Assembly (NCBI RefSeq): GCF_039555335.1
Contig: NC_092635.1
Coordinates: 54,937,755-55,001,754, forward strand
DNA length: 64,000 nucleotides
Direction: 5' to 3'
DNA from: Amphiura filiformis
Lineage: Eukaryota > Echinodermata > Ophiuroidea > Amphilepidida > Amphiuridae
The notes under the pieces are model-generated. The model was not told the DNA's origin. It searched no databases and was given only the letters and a program-made list of their open reading frames with translations. Every line of letters begins with the position of its first letter. The stretch's first letter is position 1. Positions 30,875 through 42,279 of the stretch are shown in pieces. Both the position numbers and the translations under genes were made by a program.

Positions 30875-33800
30875 GTAAGAAAAATGAGGGAAAAAAAGAT
30901 TTACGAGATTTAGTTTTACATTGATGAAGACTCTAAGTTTGTCAGCAAGACAGGGTTCAACTCCCATCTATACTTGTATTAAACATTGGTGAGGATTGTT
31001 GACGAAGAATTAATGGTTCAACTCCCATTATACTTAAAACCCCAACCATTTCCGAAACGGTATAATGGAATAAATGCGGTTATCCGTTTATCCAGATCCA
31101 GAAGAGCTTCTGTTTAGTCATGATGGTAATGCTGACTTAAAAATTAATCGGTACGGTACGGAGAACACTGTACAACTGTCATTGCTGTGGGGTTTTTGTC
31201 AATTAAAGTAAGCGGTTCGACACCTGGATGATGACTTTAGCCTCTTTACTTCGATACAATTTTAGTTGTAAACAAATAATTATACGGAAGCTTTCATTTG
31301 GCGCAAGGAGTCAAAAAGAAAGAGTGCGTGGCACAGTTGCCAACGAATTATTTTGAAGGTACGCAAAGGAAGAACATGTGTATCAATGCTTTTATTAGAA
31401 CCTTAAAAGGTGACACATACGGTGACAGTTCTAGAACCACTTTAAGCTCCTTGTTGTGGACGCTAATATTGTGTGATGTCCCCTCAGATGCCCTTTTGGG
31501 CAGAGTGAAGGTCAACACATTATTAATGCTGCCGTATATGGTGGATGATGGGTATCATTTTGGAGAAAAGTAGTTGGAAGAAATAATAATATATTTTTCG
31601 AAATTCAATCGGCACATCCACATCCACGCACAATTGATGAACCCCCCGAAGATTATGGGGAAAGGATTCAATTTAGCTCCGAACATGGACGTCAGCACCT
31701 TTCTTGATAAAGCCTAGGTAAAAAAATAGAACTGTGTAAAAGTGCTATTTTATTAGTCTTTTTCAAATTACTTTATGTTTCAGAGGCTCTTCGCTTTGAC
31801 TAGGATTTTTCTGAGTTTGCTCATTTGTGCCTGTATTCTCCGTAAGTATATCTCATGTTCAAATCTACCATTTTGTCTTTCATCAAGAACTGTGTCTCGT
31901 CTCGGCAATACCGAAACATGAAACAAATGACTTTTTTTTTTATATGAGAGACAAACTTTTTTTTGCCTAATTTTAAAGCTTGCCTTCAAACACAGACATC
32001 AACACCCCAGCAAACACAAAACGTTTACAGAAATGTTTCAATGTTGCTGCAAAACATTCAAAGATAATATTAATTAGGCCTAATTGTTGACAAACTATTT
32101 TGCAAAAATGTTGTCAAAATATGTTACAATAACATTTTGACAGCATTTTAAAAATGTTATTGTAGTGTTTTTCATATAACCAGACATATAAATGTTCTTA
32201 AAACATCTTGACCAAAACCAACATAAGTTTATAACACGTTTATAACGTTTTGAAAACATTGTTGGGTTTGCTGGGACTCCCTGTCAAGCAAGATTCAGCA
32301 TGTTCAGAATGTTTCCAAATTTTGAACATCCCATGTGACTTTTTGGTTTCTCAGACCAAATGTTGTCGATGATGACCACACCCACATACCGAGATGGTAT
32401 ACTTCGAAATTAAAGCAGGTATTTTTTTTTCAATTTAAATTCCAATTTCAAGAGTGGGAAGCTTATAGAATGAAATAACAGAACAACATTATTGTTTGAA
32501 ATAACAGAACAACGTTAATTTTTCCCATTTTGAACCTCTCAGTTGACTTTTTGGTTTCTCGAACAAAATGTTGGCGATGACCACACCCATATACACAGAG
32601 GCTCGAAGACGGTAACTTCGAAATTAAATAAGCTATTTGCAACTTTTTTTTTCAGTTTCAATTCACGGTCAAGAGTGGGAAGTAGCTAGTATACACAATG
32701 TAACAACGGCATACAAGGCCTTCGTTCATCAAGAAATTCATGCCGACATCGGTGTCAATATTGGCCTCAAAAACGTCAATATCACGTTAAGAAGTAAGTA
32801 AAATTTTGTAAAGAATTGTTAAAATTAGTTAACAAGCTATAGGCTCAATAATGCATCATAAACATTTAGGCACGGGGGAGAGCCACTTCCGTCTTTGTTC
32901 TTACAACCTGAATATGGACTTACCTCGTATTACTAAGGTAGTCTTTCCTGATGTTGGATGCCCCATCTATGAATTTTGCAAATTTGTGATATTTCACCAC
33001 CAATGTATCAGTTTAGATGAAAAAAACCAAACATCTTACCTTTGAAAATAATTGATATTTTTCTTTCAATTTCAGCCAATCCATATCGGCAAGAACATGG
33101 TGAACTTGAGGGTGAACGAATTGATTACAACGAACGATTCAATTTCGACGATGGACAAGGGCTCAATGGGTTTGGACGTTTTGGTAAGTCATACAAATGT
33201 GGATGAAGCTCCCCAAAATTACAAATGGTTGTTGGGTATTATAATAATGATATAGGCCTATTAATAATTTGCTTTTGTTTTTTCGCTTATTGTAGCTGGT
33301 CGCATTCAGCGTGAGTTTCGAGCAGCCCAGTGGAAAGGTTTACCATACCCCATACTCTGGATAGCTGAGTATTTTACTCTGGATGGTGAAGGAATACGAT
33401 GGGGTCGTTACTACAGATGGGGTGGTTTTTACACGCTTATTGTTTTATGGTGAGTTTGAGTATACTCTTAACAGTCGCTTTGTGACAAGTCTTGCCCCAC
33501 TCTTTCCCCCCTGTGGTATGCTGCTCGCACTAATACTTAAAAATTGTAGGCTTTTTTTTGTAAAGTTTTTAGCCCGTTTTTGATTTTTGACAATTTTCGT
33601 CAAATTTTGTCCCCTTGAAAGTTGCCTTGCATCCCCTCTGAAAAAGTACAGGCTACGCAGGGGCTATTTTAACGTGCCTCCTGACACGTTTGTGCAGTGA
33701 GATTAAAAATCCGTGCAGTGAGAATTACAAATCCGTGCTTAAAATATATCTCTATCGATTCAAGTTTCAACCTGTCAAATGACTAGGAAGTTCTTCCGCG

Positions 33801-36800
33801 AAATAAGATCGAGTCATAAATTCAACGTAAAAATGATATTTAGTATAGTTTTCCACTCCAGCGACACCGACATTTGCTCCGCCTCTCCCTGTATTTTTCG
33901 GTAGGGAATGCCTCGGGGCGAGAGCAGAGGCGTACCTATCGGGCAACTCAATACTACCCCCTCGACCCCTCCCTCCACTCCGGTGTAGGCACTGCGACAA
34001 AAGTAACTACATCATGGTTGCCAACGTGCAGTGACTTTTTCCGACTAAAATAACCCCCGAGGCTATACGCTACTGACTCTAAAACGCTCAGCAGGTTTGC
34101 TGGCTGTGGAAGGTGAAGAAAAATCAGACGGGACTCACTCAGGGTTTTATTTGTTTGATTGAGAATCTAGTAATTCAATGCTTTCGGTGGTGAAAAAAGT
34201 CAAGTTCCCAAACACCGCGGCATAGGCCTAGTGTTAAGGTAAGTTTGAGTATACCATGGATAGTTGAGTGGATGCATGGGCCTACCGTACTCTTGAATTC
34301 GAAATATCTGAACCCTAATTCTATAGGTTGTAGGTTGTAGTTTTGTAGGCTGTAAAGTGTGCTGAGGCTTGTGGATCAACGTCTAGGCGTTGTGCCTGTG
34401 CATAGCGCACTATAAATCACTGCGCTTTTTTTTTTTTGATAATGATGTCGCATTATTTATTTATTTTTTTAGGTTTTCGTTTCCGTTATTTCTTCTTTCC
34501 ACCATTCTTCAATTCATGGTAATACGTTATGCTGGTATATTCTCTTGTATGACTGGTATATCTATGCTTGCTGGCAACGTCATTTATGCCGCCATGAAAT
34601 ATCTTGGTGCGGAGATGAAGATTCCGTTTGGTGCAGAACCGCATGAGATTTTGTCGTTCTCCAAAGGCGGGTCATTTATTCTGTGTCTGGTAGGAGGTGA
34701 GATAATTCTTATAGTTCTTAATTTACGCCAGTTGGGATAAAACTTGTAGTATTGTGCCAAAACAACTGTTTCCAGTAGCGCGCATTGCATTCAGGTGACC
34801 ATTTTTGCGCATTGCAATTTCAATATTTGTTCTAAAATATCATTAAAGACAGAAAAAGGAGAAAGAAAAGAAAGTAACAAGCTGGAAATGGGACTAGAAA
34901 TAATTACACGATCATCGAAAGCAACGAGGAACCCTTGAAAATATTTATAATCACAGGGATAACTAACATGGCAGCAACGTGAAAATTGACAAATCCTATT
35001 GCACATTGTAACATTTAGACTTGCTACTAGAAACAAATTATTATTGTCTTTAGCTTTAAATGATTCGTAAGTCTAATATAGGCCTAGGCCTATTTATCAT
35101 ATGAAATTTGTCCCTTCCCCTTAAAGCATCACCACCGGCAAACTCTAAAAGATAAATGTTCTAGAACCTTTTTGTCCTCTCAGGAGAACCCTCCCTCTTT
35201 AACCTCTCAAAAAGGTTCTTTAATTTTAGAGAACCCTTAAAGGTTCTCTGAAGATCCGAAAACGATTTTGTATCACATTTTTTGGGCCATTTCGACGGTT
35301 TTAGAACCATTTTTGGTTCTTTAGAGAACCTCCAAGGGTTCTCATGAGAGGACAACTTTAGAACCTTTTTAGAACCTTTATTTCTTAAAAAGATGCAGGC
35401 CGCAGTGATATGTCACTACTTTCAGCAGAATGCATGTCAGTGTGTACAACACATTTGACAATAATTTTGAGCGGTAATACAGAAAGTGGAAAAACCACCT
35501 TTGCACATATCACTAAATACGTTATAGCGCCCTCACTTTGAGGATTTGACAATAATTTTGAGCGGTAGAGGGCCTATTGCAGAAAGTGGAAATTCGGAAA
35601 AACCACCTTTTTCTACAGCTAGCTTTGCACATAATATCACTAATTACGTTATAGCGCCCTCAATTTGAGGATTTGACAATGATTTATTTTGAGCGGTATT
35701 GCAATAAGTGGAAAAAACACCTTTTTCTACAGCTAGCTTTGCACATAATATCACTAATTACGTTATAGCGCCCTCACTTTGAGGATTTGGCAATAATTTA
35801 TTTTGAGCGGTATTGCAGTAGTGGAAAAACCACCTTTTTCTACAGCTTTGCTTTATCACTAAATACGTTATAGCGCCATCAATTTCAGAATTTATTTATT
35901 TGAAGCGTCGTGGCTGGGCATTTCAGTGTGCTCCAGAGCAGTACTTCTGATTTTAAGCAACGTTTAAAGAAATACACATTATCTCTATATTCTTCTTTGT
36001 TCTTTTCGAGATATGAAACTTACATAATATTAGGTCAAGAATATTGCCATTTCTTCTAAAACACTTTCAATCGGATGTTTTCCAAAATTAGGCCTACATT
36101 GTATTCAGAGTAACTGCCTGTACCAAAAAACCAACGTATATCTAGTAAGTAGGCTTCAAGTTGCAATGTCAAACCGATTCCAGGTTGACATATCAACTCG
36201 TCGATCATCAACCTGATTTCAACCTATGTCGAAATGTTGTTGAAATGTTCATCTTCAACCCAATTAACACCGACCGATCGATCCGACACATTTTCAACTA
36301 ATTTAATCGTGAAGTAGATATCGGATCGAACTCGAAATCGAAATATGGTCGACACGAAGTTCAAATTTGGTCGACATCATGTTGGAAAATGCGGATGCAT
36401 ATACCACATCGATGCAACGTTAAAATGCGGATGCATATCGACATGTCGATGCAACGTTAATTGGCCGTCGATTTGACGTTGACGCAAACTTTTAAAACTC
36501 ACCGTTATTTCAACCATCGATTGGACGTTGACATAATCACTTCTGTGCTCACTATGTTGTCATGACGTATAGGCCTATCGCCTATGTCTATAAAAATCTA
36601 AGAAAATTAATTAAATTTACAATGTAAATCATGTTCTTGCCTTTGCAGGGTTAGTGGCCCTTATCTACGGTGCAGCAATGTTATTGTGCGATGAATTTTT
36701 CCCCAACAAGACTGCTGACTTTTTCAACATCGATCCATTGATTGATTACCAAGATACGTATGTAGCTGACACATCGGGAGCAGGCGGCTCCGTACAAAAT

Positions 36801-38776
36801 GGCGACCCTGTCAACGTCAATGTAAGTTGCAAGCTGACTTACGCCAGCGCTGATGTTTATTATAGTACATCATTATAAAATAGTTTACAAAGTGTTCACA
36901 AGAAAACAATGTAGGCCCTATTACCTTTTGCTAAAAAGATTTTAAAAAAGAGCATGGAGCAAATTTCCAAAAAGTTGCAGAGTAGCCGCTCCAAACTTAT
37001 AACATGCCTGCGTGCCTATGCAAATTTCAAACATCTTAACTTTTTATTCAAGTGTTTTCTTTTTTAATTCAAATTATTTTCAGCTCAAACCTGAATATCG
37101 TAAGAGTAGAGCTCCGTTATTTCACAAGAGAAACGAACGTAAAACGGTTCGCAGTGGCGGCGTGCGGCATTCTACGGCCTCTATGGTCCCTGAAGATGCC
37201 GATGAGCATTCACAGGCCATTGAATTACAATCGCAAGACCATGATATTCGGTAAGAAAAACACAATGTCCATCCCAATCGATACAGTACTTCGGAAGGCC
37301 CATGACTGCATGGTTGAAGAAATTACGACGACTTTAATGTGACGAGAAGACGAGAATCTTTTCGAGCTATGTACCATTTTTTTCGGCCAATTTAAAAATG
37401 CGATGAGATTTTATGGACAATCATTACGTGGACAATGTCTTAAAAATCGAAGCAGAAAGACCGGTGAAAAAAACAAAATCACTGGTTATATTCGTCATCC
37501 TAATCTTTCACCTGTTTTAACCTGTCAATAGGGTTTGGTGCTAGTGCCCGATTAAAACAGGTGAATGATTAGGATGATGAATATATGACCTATGATTTTT
37601 GCTTTTCACGGGTCTTTCGGCTTCGATTTTTAAGGCAATGTTCACGTAATGTTTCATAATATTCTTCTTACGGTAAGTTAGAATATTTTCGGCATGCCGG
37701 CAACTTTGCTGTCGGCAATTTGATTGCTGCTTTGCAAATAGCAGTCTTCTTCATGTTAGGTCTTAAATTCAACCGCTCTGTACAAACGACTGGTTCTTTG
37801 TATGTTCCATGTATCGAGCCCATAGAAAGTACAAGGTCATTTTGTGACTTATTTTATCTGGTAAGATGTTTTAGCTTAAAAGCTTTCAGGAGATTCTATT
37901 TTGTCAAGAACTATTTTCAAACAGTTACATGCGCATACTCAAAGCTTCGTCAACATCGTCAAGCTTTGAATGCACGCCATAGTTGTAACATAGGGTTGTA
38001 GCTTAGGCATTCAAAGGTTGACGATGTTGACGAAGCATTGAAGTAGGACTATATACATGCAACTGTTTGAAAAAAGTTCTTGACAAAATATGAAAAATAC
38101 ACATATATGTCATATAATTGTTGAACTGTTGAACGCAATGCCATTCTGGGAGATCATGGAGACATTTTATAAAGCAGCAACCAATATAGTTATGTAGATT
38201 TATCGGTCTTTGTAATGCCTTTTATGACAGTCATGCTATGGTTCGTCTTTGCGAGACTGACCATCGCTACAATCATGATAATACGGTTACGGCGACGTGA
38301 CACACATTTACGTTAATTATTTTATATCGTTTTCACCAATAAATAAACTAAGTTTGGTAGACCATTTAAATGATTTCAATTTTGCTTAACAATAAGCCAA
38401 TATAGAGGCGCCGCCGTAGCGGGCGCCCAAAAAACAAAATAAACCAATAACACATGAAAGCATCTTTGTATGTGTGGATGGGGAGAGGTCAGGAGGTGAG
38501 TGAGTGGGTTCGTAATTGATGTGAAAGTCTTGACCGACAATTAGTGGGGTGTGGAGAATACGGTGTGTATGTCTGTGTGTAGGTATGCATGCACCCCCAC
38601 GTGCATTGTTGATAAGTATCTTAATCATCATGTATTTCTACAGATTTCAAAATGCAAGTCGTGGCTTGAAGACTACTCCATCAGCCCGGGATTCTGTTGC
38701 TATAAATGACGACATAGATATTTCGCAAGGGGCCTATGTCAATAAAGCAGCGATGAAGATGGACGACGATGAATAG
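30713..38776 (+). CDS. DUOXA: Dual oxidase maturation factor (DUOXA), complete, 9 exons
   Basis: Exons: 30713-30874, 31784-31841, 32656-32793, 33076-33183, 33296-33449, 34473-34696, 36649-36821, 37084-37250, 38644-38776. They sum to 1317 bases, 438 residues plus stop, with matching phases and no break. The product starts MVYDAFRDKPYPARYPPL. It has a first helix IIFAIAILAFSFLVVIPGV, a second LTRIFLSLLICACIL, an extracellular loop with N-glycosylation sites (HNVT, VNIT) and EWEVASIHNVTTAYKAF, then PYPILWIAEYFTLDGEGIRW, three further helices and a polar C-tail ending KMDDDE. DUOXA proteins are ER membrane partners needed for DUOX exit and surface activity. The pairing with DUOX on the same strand about 12 kb upstream supports the call. 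The start is the first Met of a well-conserved N-terminus. Promoter elements are not certain; TTATAAAG near 30496 is only a candidate. Confidence 0.96.
31784..31841 (+). CDS. DUOXA: DUOXA exon 2
   Basis: A small exon with acceptor TATGTTTCAG and donor gtaagt. It encodes RLFALTRIFLSLLICACIL, the second helix, and ends one base into a Leu codon. Confidence 0.92.
32007..32276. repeat. CCCAGCAAACACAAAA family, copy 2
   Basis: It starts CCCAGCAAACACAAAACG and ends GTTGGGTTTGCTGGG, inverted ends, with a core of AACATTTTG and AAAATGTT variants. It lies in DUOXA intron 2. Confidence 0.75.
32656..32793 (+). CDS. DUOXA: DUOXA exon 3: extracellular loop
   Basis: The acceptor is TTTTTTTTCAG and the donor gtaagt. 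It encodes LSIHGQEWEVASIHNVTTAY, then KAFVHQEIHADIGVNIGL and NVNITLR. Two N-glycosylation sequons, NVT and NIT, fit the glycosylated loop known for DUOXA. Confidence 0.95.
33076..33183 (+). CDS. DUOXA: DUOXA exon 4
   Basis: The acceptor is CAATTTCAG and the donor gtaagt. It encodes TNPYRQEHGELEGERIDYNE and RFNFDDGQGLNGFGRF. IDYNERF is a typical DUOXA motif. It ends one base into an Ala codon. Confidence 0.95.
33296..33449 (+). CDS. DUOXA: DUOXA exon 5
   Basis: The acceptor is CTTATTGTAG and the donor gtgagt. It encodes AGRIQREFRAAQWKGLPYPI, then LWIAEYFTLDGEGIRWGR and YYRWGGFYTLIVLW. PYPILWIAEYFTLDGEGIRW is the best-conserved stretch of the family. Confidence 0.96.
34473..34696 (+). CDS. DUOXA: DUOXA exon 6: middle membrane helices
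   Basis: The acceptor is TTTTTTTAG and the donor gtgaga. It encodes FSFPLFLLSTILQFMVIRYA, then GIFSCMTGISMLAGNVIYA, then PFGAEPHEILSFSKGGSF and ILCLVGG. The ORF runs past the donor to 34740, but that tail is intron. Confidence 0.95.
35158..35385. repeat. AGAACC/GGTTCT fold-back repeat in DUOXA intron 6
   Basis: CTAGAACCTTTTTGTCCTCT at the left faces AGAGGACAACTTTAGAAC and TTTTTAGAACC at the right. Many inner AGAACC and GGTTCT words pair. It is related to 26367-26515. Confidence 0.65.
35452..35905. repeat. Tandem repeat, units of about 92-126 bp, four copies
   Basis: Copies start with ATTTGACAATAATTTTGAGC at 35452 and 35544, and with the variants ATTTGACAATGATTT at 35670 and ATTTGGCAATAATTT at 35785. 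Each carries GTGGAAAAACCACC and ACGTTATAGCGCCCTCA. It is within DUOXA intron 6. Confidence 0.85.
36165..36535. repeat. GTCGAC/CGATGCAACGTT-rich repeat
   Basis: Recurrent words include TGCGGATGCATAT (twice), TCGATGCAACGTTAA (twice), GGTCGACA and TTTGACGTTGAC. It looks like a degenerate dispersed element with short internal repeats, just upstream of exon 7. Confidence 0.5.
36649..36821 (+). CDS. DUOXA: DUOXA exon 7: last helix and acidic segment
   Basis: The acceptor is GCCTTTGCAG and the donor gtaagt. It encodes GLVALIYGAAMLLCDEFFPN, then FFNIDPLIDYQD and NGDPVNVN. It ends in phase 0. Confidence 0.93.
37084..37250 (+). CDS. DUOXA: DUOXA exon 8: C-terminal tail
   Basis: The acceptor is TTATTTTCAG and the donor gtaaga. 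It encodes LKPEYRKSRAPLFHKRNERK, then GVRHSTASMVPEDADE and ELQSQDHDI plus two bases of an Arg codon. It is a polar, likely disordered tail, poorly conserved in the family, but the phases fit. Confidence 0.88.
37430..37640. repeat. Fold-back element in DUOXA intron 8, first
   Basis: TTAAAAATCGAAGCAGAAAG and GACCGGTGAAAA at the left face CACGGGTCTTTCGGCTTCGA and TTTTTAAG at the right. The arms span about 90 bases and include TCATCCTAATC against GATTAGGATGA. Confidence 0.75.
37855..38100. repeat. Fold-back element in DUOXA intron 8, second
   Basis: TTTTGTCAAGAACTATTTTC and AAACAGTTACATGC face GCAACTGTTTGAAAAAAG and TTCTTGACAAAAT. The inner arms AGCTTCGTCAACATCGTCAA and TTGACGATGTTGACGAAGC are near-perfect. 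Confidence 0.75.
38644..38776 (+). CDS. DUOXA: DUOXA exon 9: last coding exon
   Basis: The acceptor is TATTTCTACAG. It encodes RFQNASRGLKTTPSARDSVA, then INDDIDISQGAYVNKAAM and KMDDDE with the stop TAG at 38774-38776. It is a variable tail, supported by phase, acceptor and an open frame. Confidence 0.85.
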
Positions 38777-38917
38777 GATGGTGGACATACTTTATCCAAC
38801 AGGTCCCATCAGGGCCCAAGCGGGTCTCCACACGGAGCAACTTGAAGGGTCAATCACGAAGTCCTGCTATTTTAATGTGTTGCATAGATTTGTTTTATTT
38901 TATGAATAATATATATG

Positions 38918-39078
38918 CTATTCCAGCTGACATCCATACACCCCATGGAAGACGGGGTATATTTCAAATGGAGTCATCAACCCCATTTGAAATTCACACT
39001 CCCCGTGTGGAAGATTAATGTCACGCCTTCCATAGGGGCCCGGTAGCCTGGTATGTGGATTTGAACTGGAGTAGCCCA
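38918..39078. repeat. Fold-back repeat, GGGCTATTCC family, short copy
   Basis: It starts GCTATTCCAGCTGACATCCA and ends GAACTGGAGTAGCCCA. It lies about 140 bases after the DUOXA stop, so it may be in the 3'UTR. Confidence 0.75.
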
Positions 39079-39929
39079 ACAGGCCTACAGGGTGTCGAAT
39101 TAACGTTTTCCTGTAGCCGGCCCAAGAACTTAACCCCGGCCAAGAACAACAGCAAGTTTTGTACAAAATATAAGTTGAGAGTGGGTAATAATGTACATAT
39201 ACACAGCCGCGTTTAGCAATTCAGTGGCGGCGCCAGCGATGGAGAGGGTGGGGCCTGGGTGGGGCATCCCTCCAACTTGGGTTATGCGCCAGTCCCCCTA
39301 CGTCGTTGCTCCCCAGTAAAAACAAAATATTACCGAAAGTTTCGCTATTTTGGCAAGAAAATGGCAAATATTCCGATTTTTGCCCCTCCCCTGATTTTAC
39401 TTTGCCTCCCCGGAAAAAAATCCTGGCGCTATCACTGATATATTTTACCCAAAATAGAATTAAAAAGGAGGTACAATTTTGCTGCATTGTCTAGGAACGG
39501 GATCAATTGTGGCAGATGTTGGCCATTATGTGACCGATTGCATGTAGTAGCATGATGCCAAGACGGCCGTGACAAGATAGGAGAAACATGCAGGTAAAGT
39601 GATCGATGAAGGCCTACTACTGGCACACTTTTTGTACCATTCCTGTCACAACTGAATTAAAAGTACCAAAGCTACCAATAAATATTTCATGCACACAAAT
39701 ACTTTTTTATAATAAGGATATTGCCATAACAAATTCTAAATTATCCAACACGAGCCTAATTTTATTTGCGTTGGCTCGCATAAATGGCTCGCAATGAAGG
39801 TTTCCCTTTTAATGCAGCAGCACCTATAATAGCGAGCTATACACAAAATATCATTCTTCGTGAAATTATAGGCCTACGAGTCAAGCCAGTGTTAATCTTG
39901 GTTGGTTAATGCTTAATGTATATAGCAGG
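39079..39929. other. Intergenic, no gene seen
   Basis: I recognise no coding or structured element. The ORFs near 39221-39626 overlap on opposite strands and show no family motif. Confidence 0.35.
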
Positions 39930-40265
39930 TTACAATTTTTTTAAATATAATATTTATAGTGGTATATAAATGTCGGGTTATATAGAGGGCATGAAATGTT
40001 TTCAAAACATTAAGAAACATTTTTTGATAACCTACTGCAAATATTTTAACATGATGTTAGGGCCTATATACGTGTTGACAATATATTTGGCAAAAATGTT
40101 TGTAAAAAATAGTTTACAATAATAATTTTGAGAACAATTTGAAAATATTGTTGCAGTGTGTTTTCATACAAAACGTTTTAAAACGTTTTCATGACCTTTA
40201 TATAACCCGACATTTAATTTTTATATTAAAACGTTTTTGAACTATTGTGTTTTGGTTTGCTATAT
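39930..40265. repeat. CCCAGCAAACACAAAA family, copy 3 (diverged)
   Basis: TGTCGGGTTATATAGAGGG, ACATTTTTTGATAACCTAC and TATAACCCGACATTTAA match the 41.4-kb copy. The end CTATTGTGTTTTGGTTTGCT is weakened. Confidence 0.6.
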
Positions 40266-41049
40266 TTTGTTCGAAATCAATCAAATGACTGCAGGGCTTT
40301 TCTTTTAGTACACTAAACAGCTAAACGAATAAGAATATGCATATAAAACATGATCTTAAATAAGCCCAGTATTGGGTCAGTGGCTCTTGAAACATTTTGT
40401 GAGAAAATATCTCAAATTCAATTATTTTATATGAGACCAGCTACACTCAACGCTTACACGAGATCCGAGTATCCTTGACAGATGAAAGCGTGTCCAATTA
40501 TAGCTCAAAACTTCCTGATACAAGCAATTGAAAGTTCTGCAGGTTCAAGTTCGGATTCCTGAGTTCGGATGCTAAAATAAGCTTAAATAGGACAAACGAC
40601 GCTTTCCTGGTGGATAGTGCATTTGTGATTCCGTATGGTGTGATTCCGTGATGTTTCATTCATTTATTTGCATTTCCAAGCTTTTTCCTGGAAAAACGGC
40701 AACAGGAATGTTCCAATCGTTTTCAGAAAAGTAAACTTGGAAATCCAGACATTTCTTTTATTGAAAAGTTACTTCTCTATAGGGGATGTGCACTTATTTT
40801 CTGGAATAACCGGAGTGTCAAAATTGAAATATATTTTGCTGGCAAAATGACTATAGCTTTTATTTTTACGAGTGAGATTGGTTTCTCATATTATCATGTA
40901 ACAGGTTACTTATGCAGTTTTGTACATAACCTTTTAATATATATATTGCTATGAGGTCTGTGGACAGGGCATGCATGATGTGTTTATTGGGCGTGTAGGG
41001 TTCATGAACACACACCCACTCAACCAAGTATAGGCCCTACACTGTAAAT

Positions 41050-41890
41050 AAAAATGTTAAAGTTTTAAACACTTCAATATATTTATTAGTGTTTGTCACA
41101 GTTGAGGTGGTGGAGGAGGTAAATACTAAATTAACACCTTAATGATTTACCTTACTTGGATTTATTTACTAAATTAACACATTTATACACGCACCCCCTC
41201 ATACACATGTAACGATAAACACATTAAAAGTATTTAGATATCAAGCATATATAGACACACAAATAACATCCTGTTTATGAACTAAACATCTTTGAACACT
41301 CCCTATATTTAGTTCATAAACAGGGCGTTAGTTCTTAAAGCAAATGTGTATTATCCTAACATACACAAAACGTTTTGGACATCATTCGCAAAAGGTTAGA
41401 AAAGGTTGCCAGAAAACCGTTTAAATGTCGGGTTATATAAAGGGTATTTATATAAAACATTTTCATAACATTCAAAAACATTTGTTGATAACTTACTGCA
41501 AATATTCTAACATAATGTTATTTAAGTGTTGACAAAATGTTTAGCAAAAAATGTTTGCAAAAATATTTTACAATAACATTATGAAAACATTAAAAAATAT
41601 TGTTGTAGTGTGTTTTCATACAAAACGTTTTAATGACCTTTGTATAACCCGACAATTAATGTTATTAAAATGTTTTACCAAAACCAAAACCCAAAATATA
41701 ACCTGTTTAAAATAAAATGTTTATAAAAACGTTTTGTGTTTATTGGGATGATTAATATCTCAATATAGTTAGATGTGTTTATCGATAAGTGTTTAGGAGT
41801 GTTTATGTGTTTAAATTGGTTAATTTAGTGTTTTCCTCTTGTATTAGCACAAGTGTTACAAACTATACTAGTATATTGAAGTGTTTAAAG
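41050..41890. repeat. TIR-like element TTTAAACACTTCAATATA hosting another repeat
   Basis: TTTTAAACACTTCAATATAT near 41060 is mirrored by TATATTGAAGTGTTTAAAG near 41870. A CCCAGCAAAC-family copy lies inside at 41351-41747. The outer borders are approximate. Confidence 0.5.
41351..41747. repeat. CCCAGCAAACACAAAA family, copy 4
   Basis: It starts ACACAAAACGTTTTGGAC and ends AAACGTTTTGTGTTTATTGG, inverted. The arms AATGTCGGGTTATATAAAGG and CCTTTGTATAACCCGACA pair, and the core repeats ACATTTG / AATATT. Confidence 0.7.
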
Positions 41891-42129
41891 AAGTGTTTAA
41901 ATAAATGCTTAAAACCTAAACATATACGCTCGCAAACTGTAATCGTACACACGCATTTTTCACGATTTTGTAATTTTATAAACGAAATAAAGAATAAACT
42001 TGAGATATTTGTTAAGTTTATCATGTACAGAAGAAGTGTAACGAGTTTATTGATATTAATAAAAAGTTCCATCTGTGAAAAGTTTTCATATCAAAGAATC
42101 TGATTATTGCGCAATAACAACGTTTTAAG

Positions 42130-42270
42130 AATTATAGCATCGAGAGTTTAGGACCAGAATGCCCTATCTGCAATAGCTGCCCCATAGACATTTGGATAAT
42201 TTCTGCATTCCATATTGTATACATCTAAAGAATATGGTACATGGCAGCTATTGCAGAGAGGGCTTTCTAG
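42130..42270. repeat. Small fold-back repeat
   Basis: CTGCAATAGCTGCCCCAT faces ATGGCAGCTATTGCAGAG, with further pairing of AGAATGCCCT and AGGGCTTTCT. Confidence 0.55.
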
Positions 42271-42279
42271 CGCTAAACC

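Noticed and set aside
34697..34740. DUOXA ending at the in-frame stop after 34696
   Set aside because: gtgaga at 34697 is a good donor and exons 7-9 continue the conserved protein in phase.
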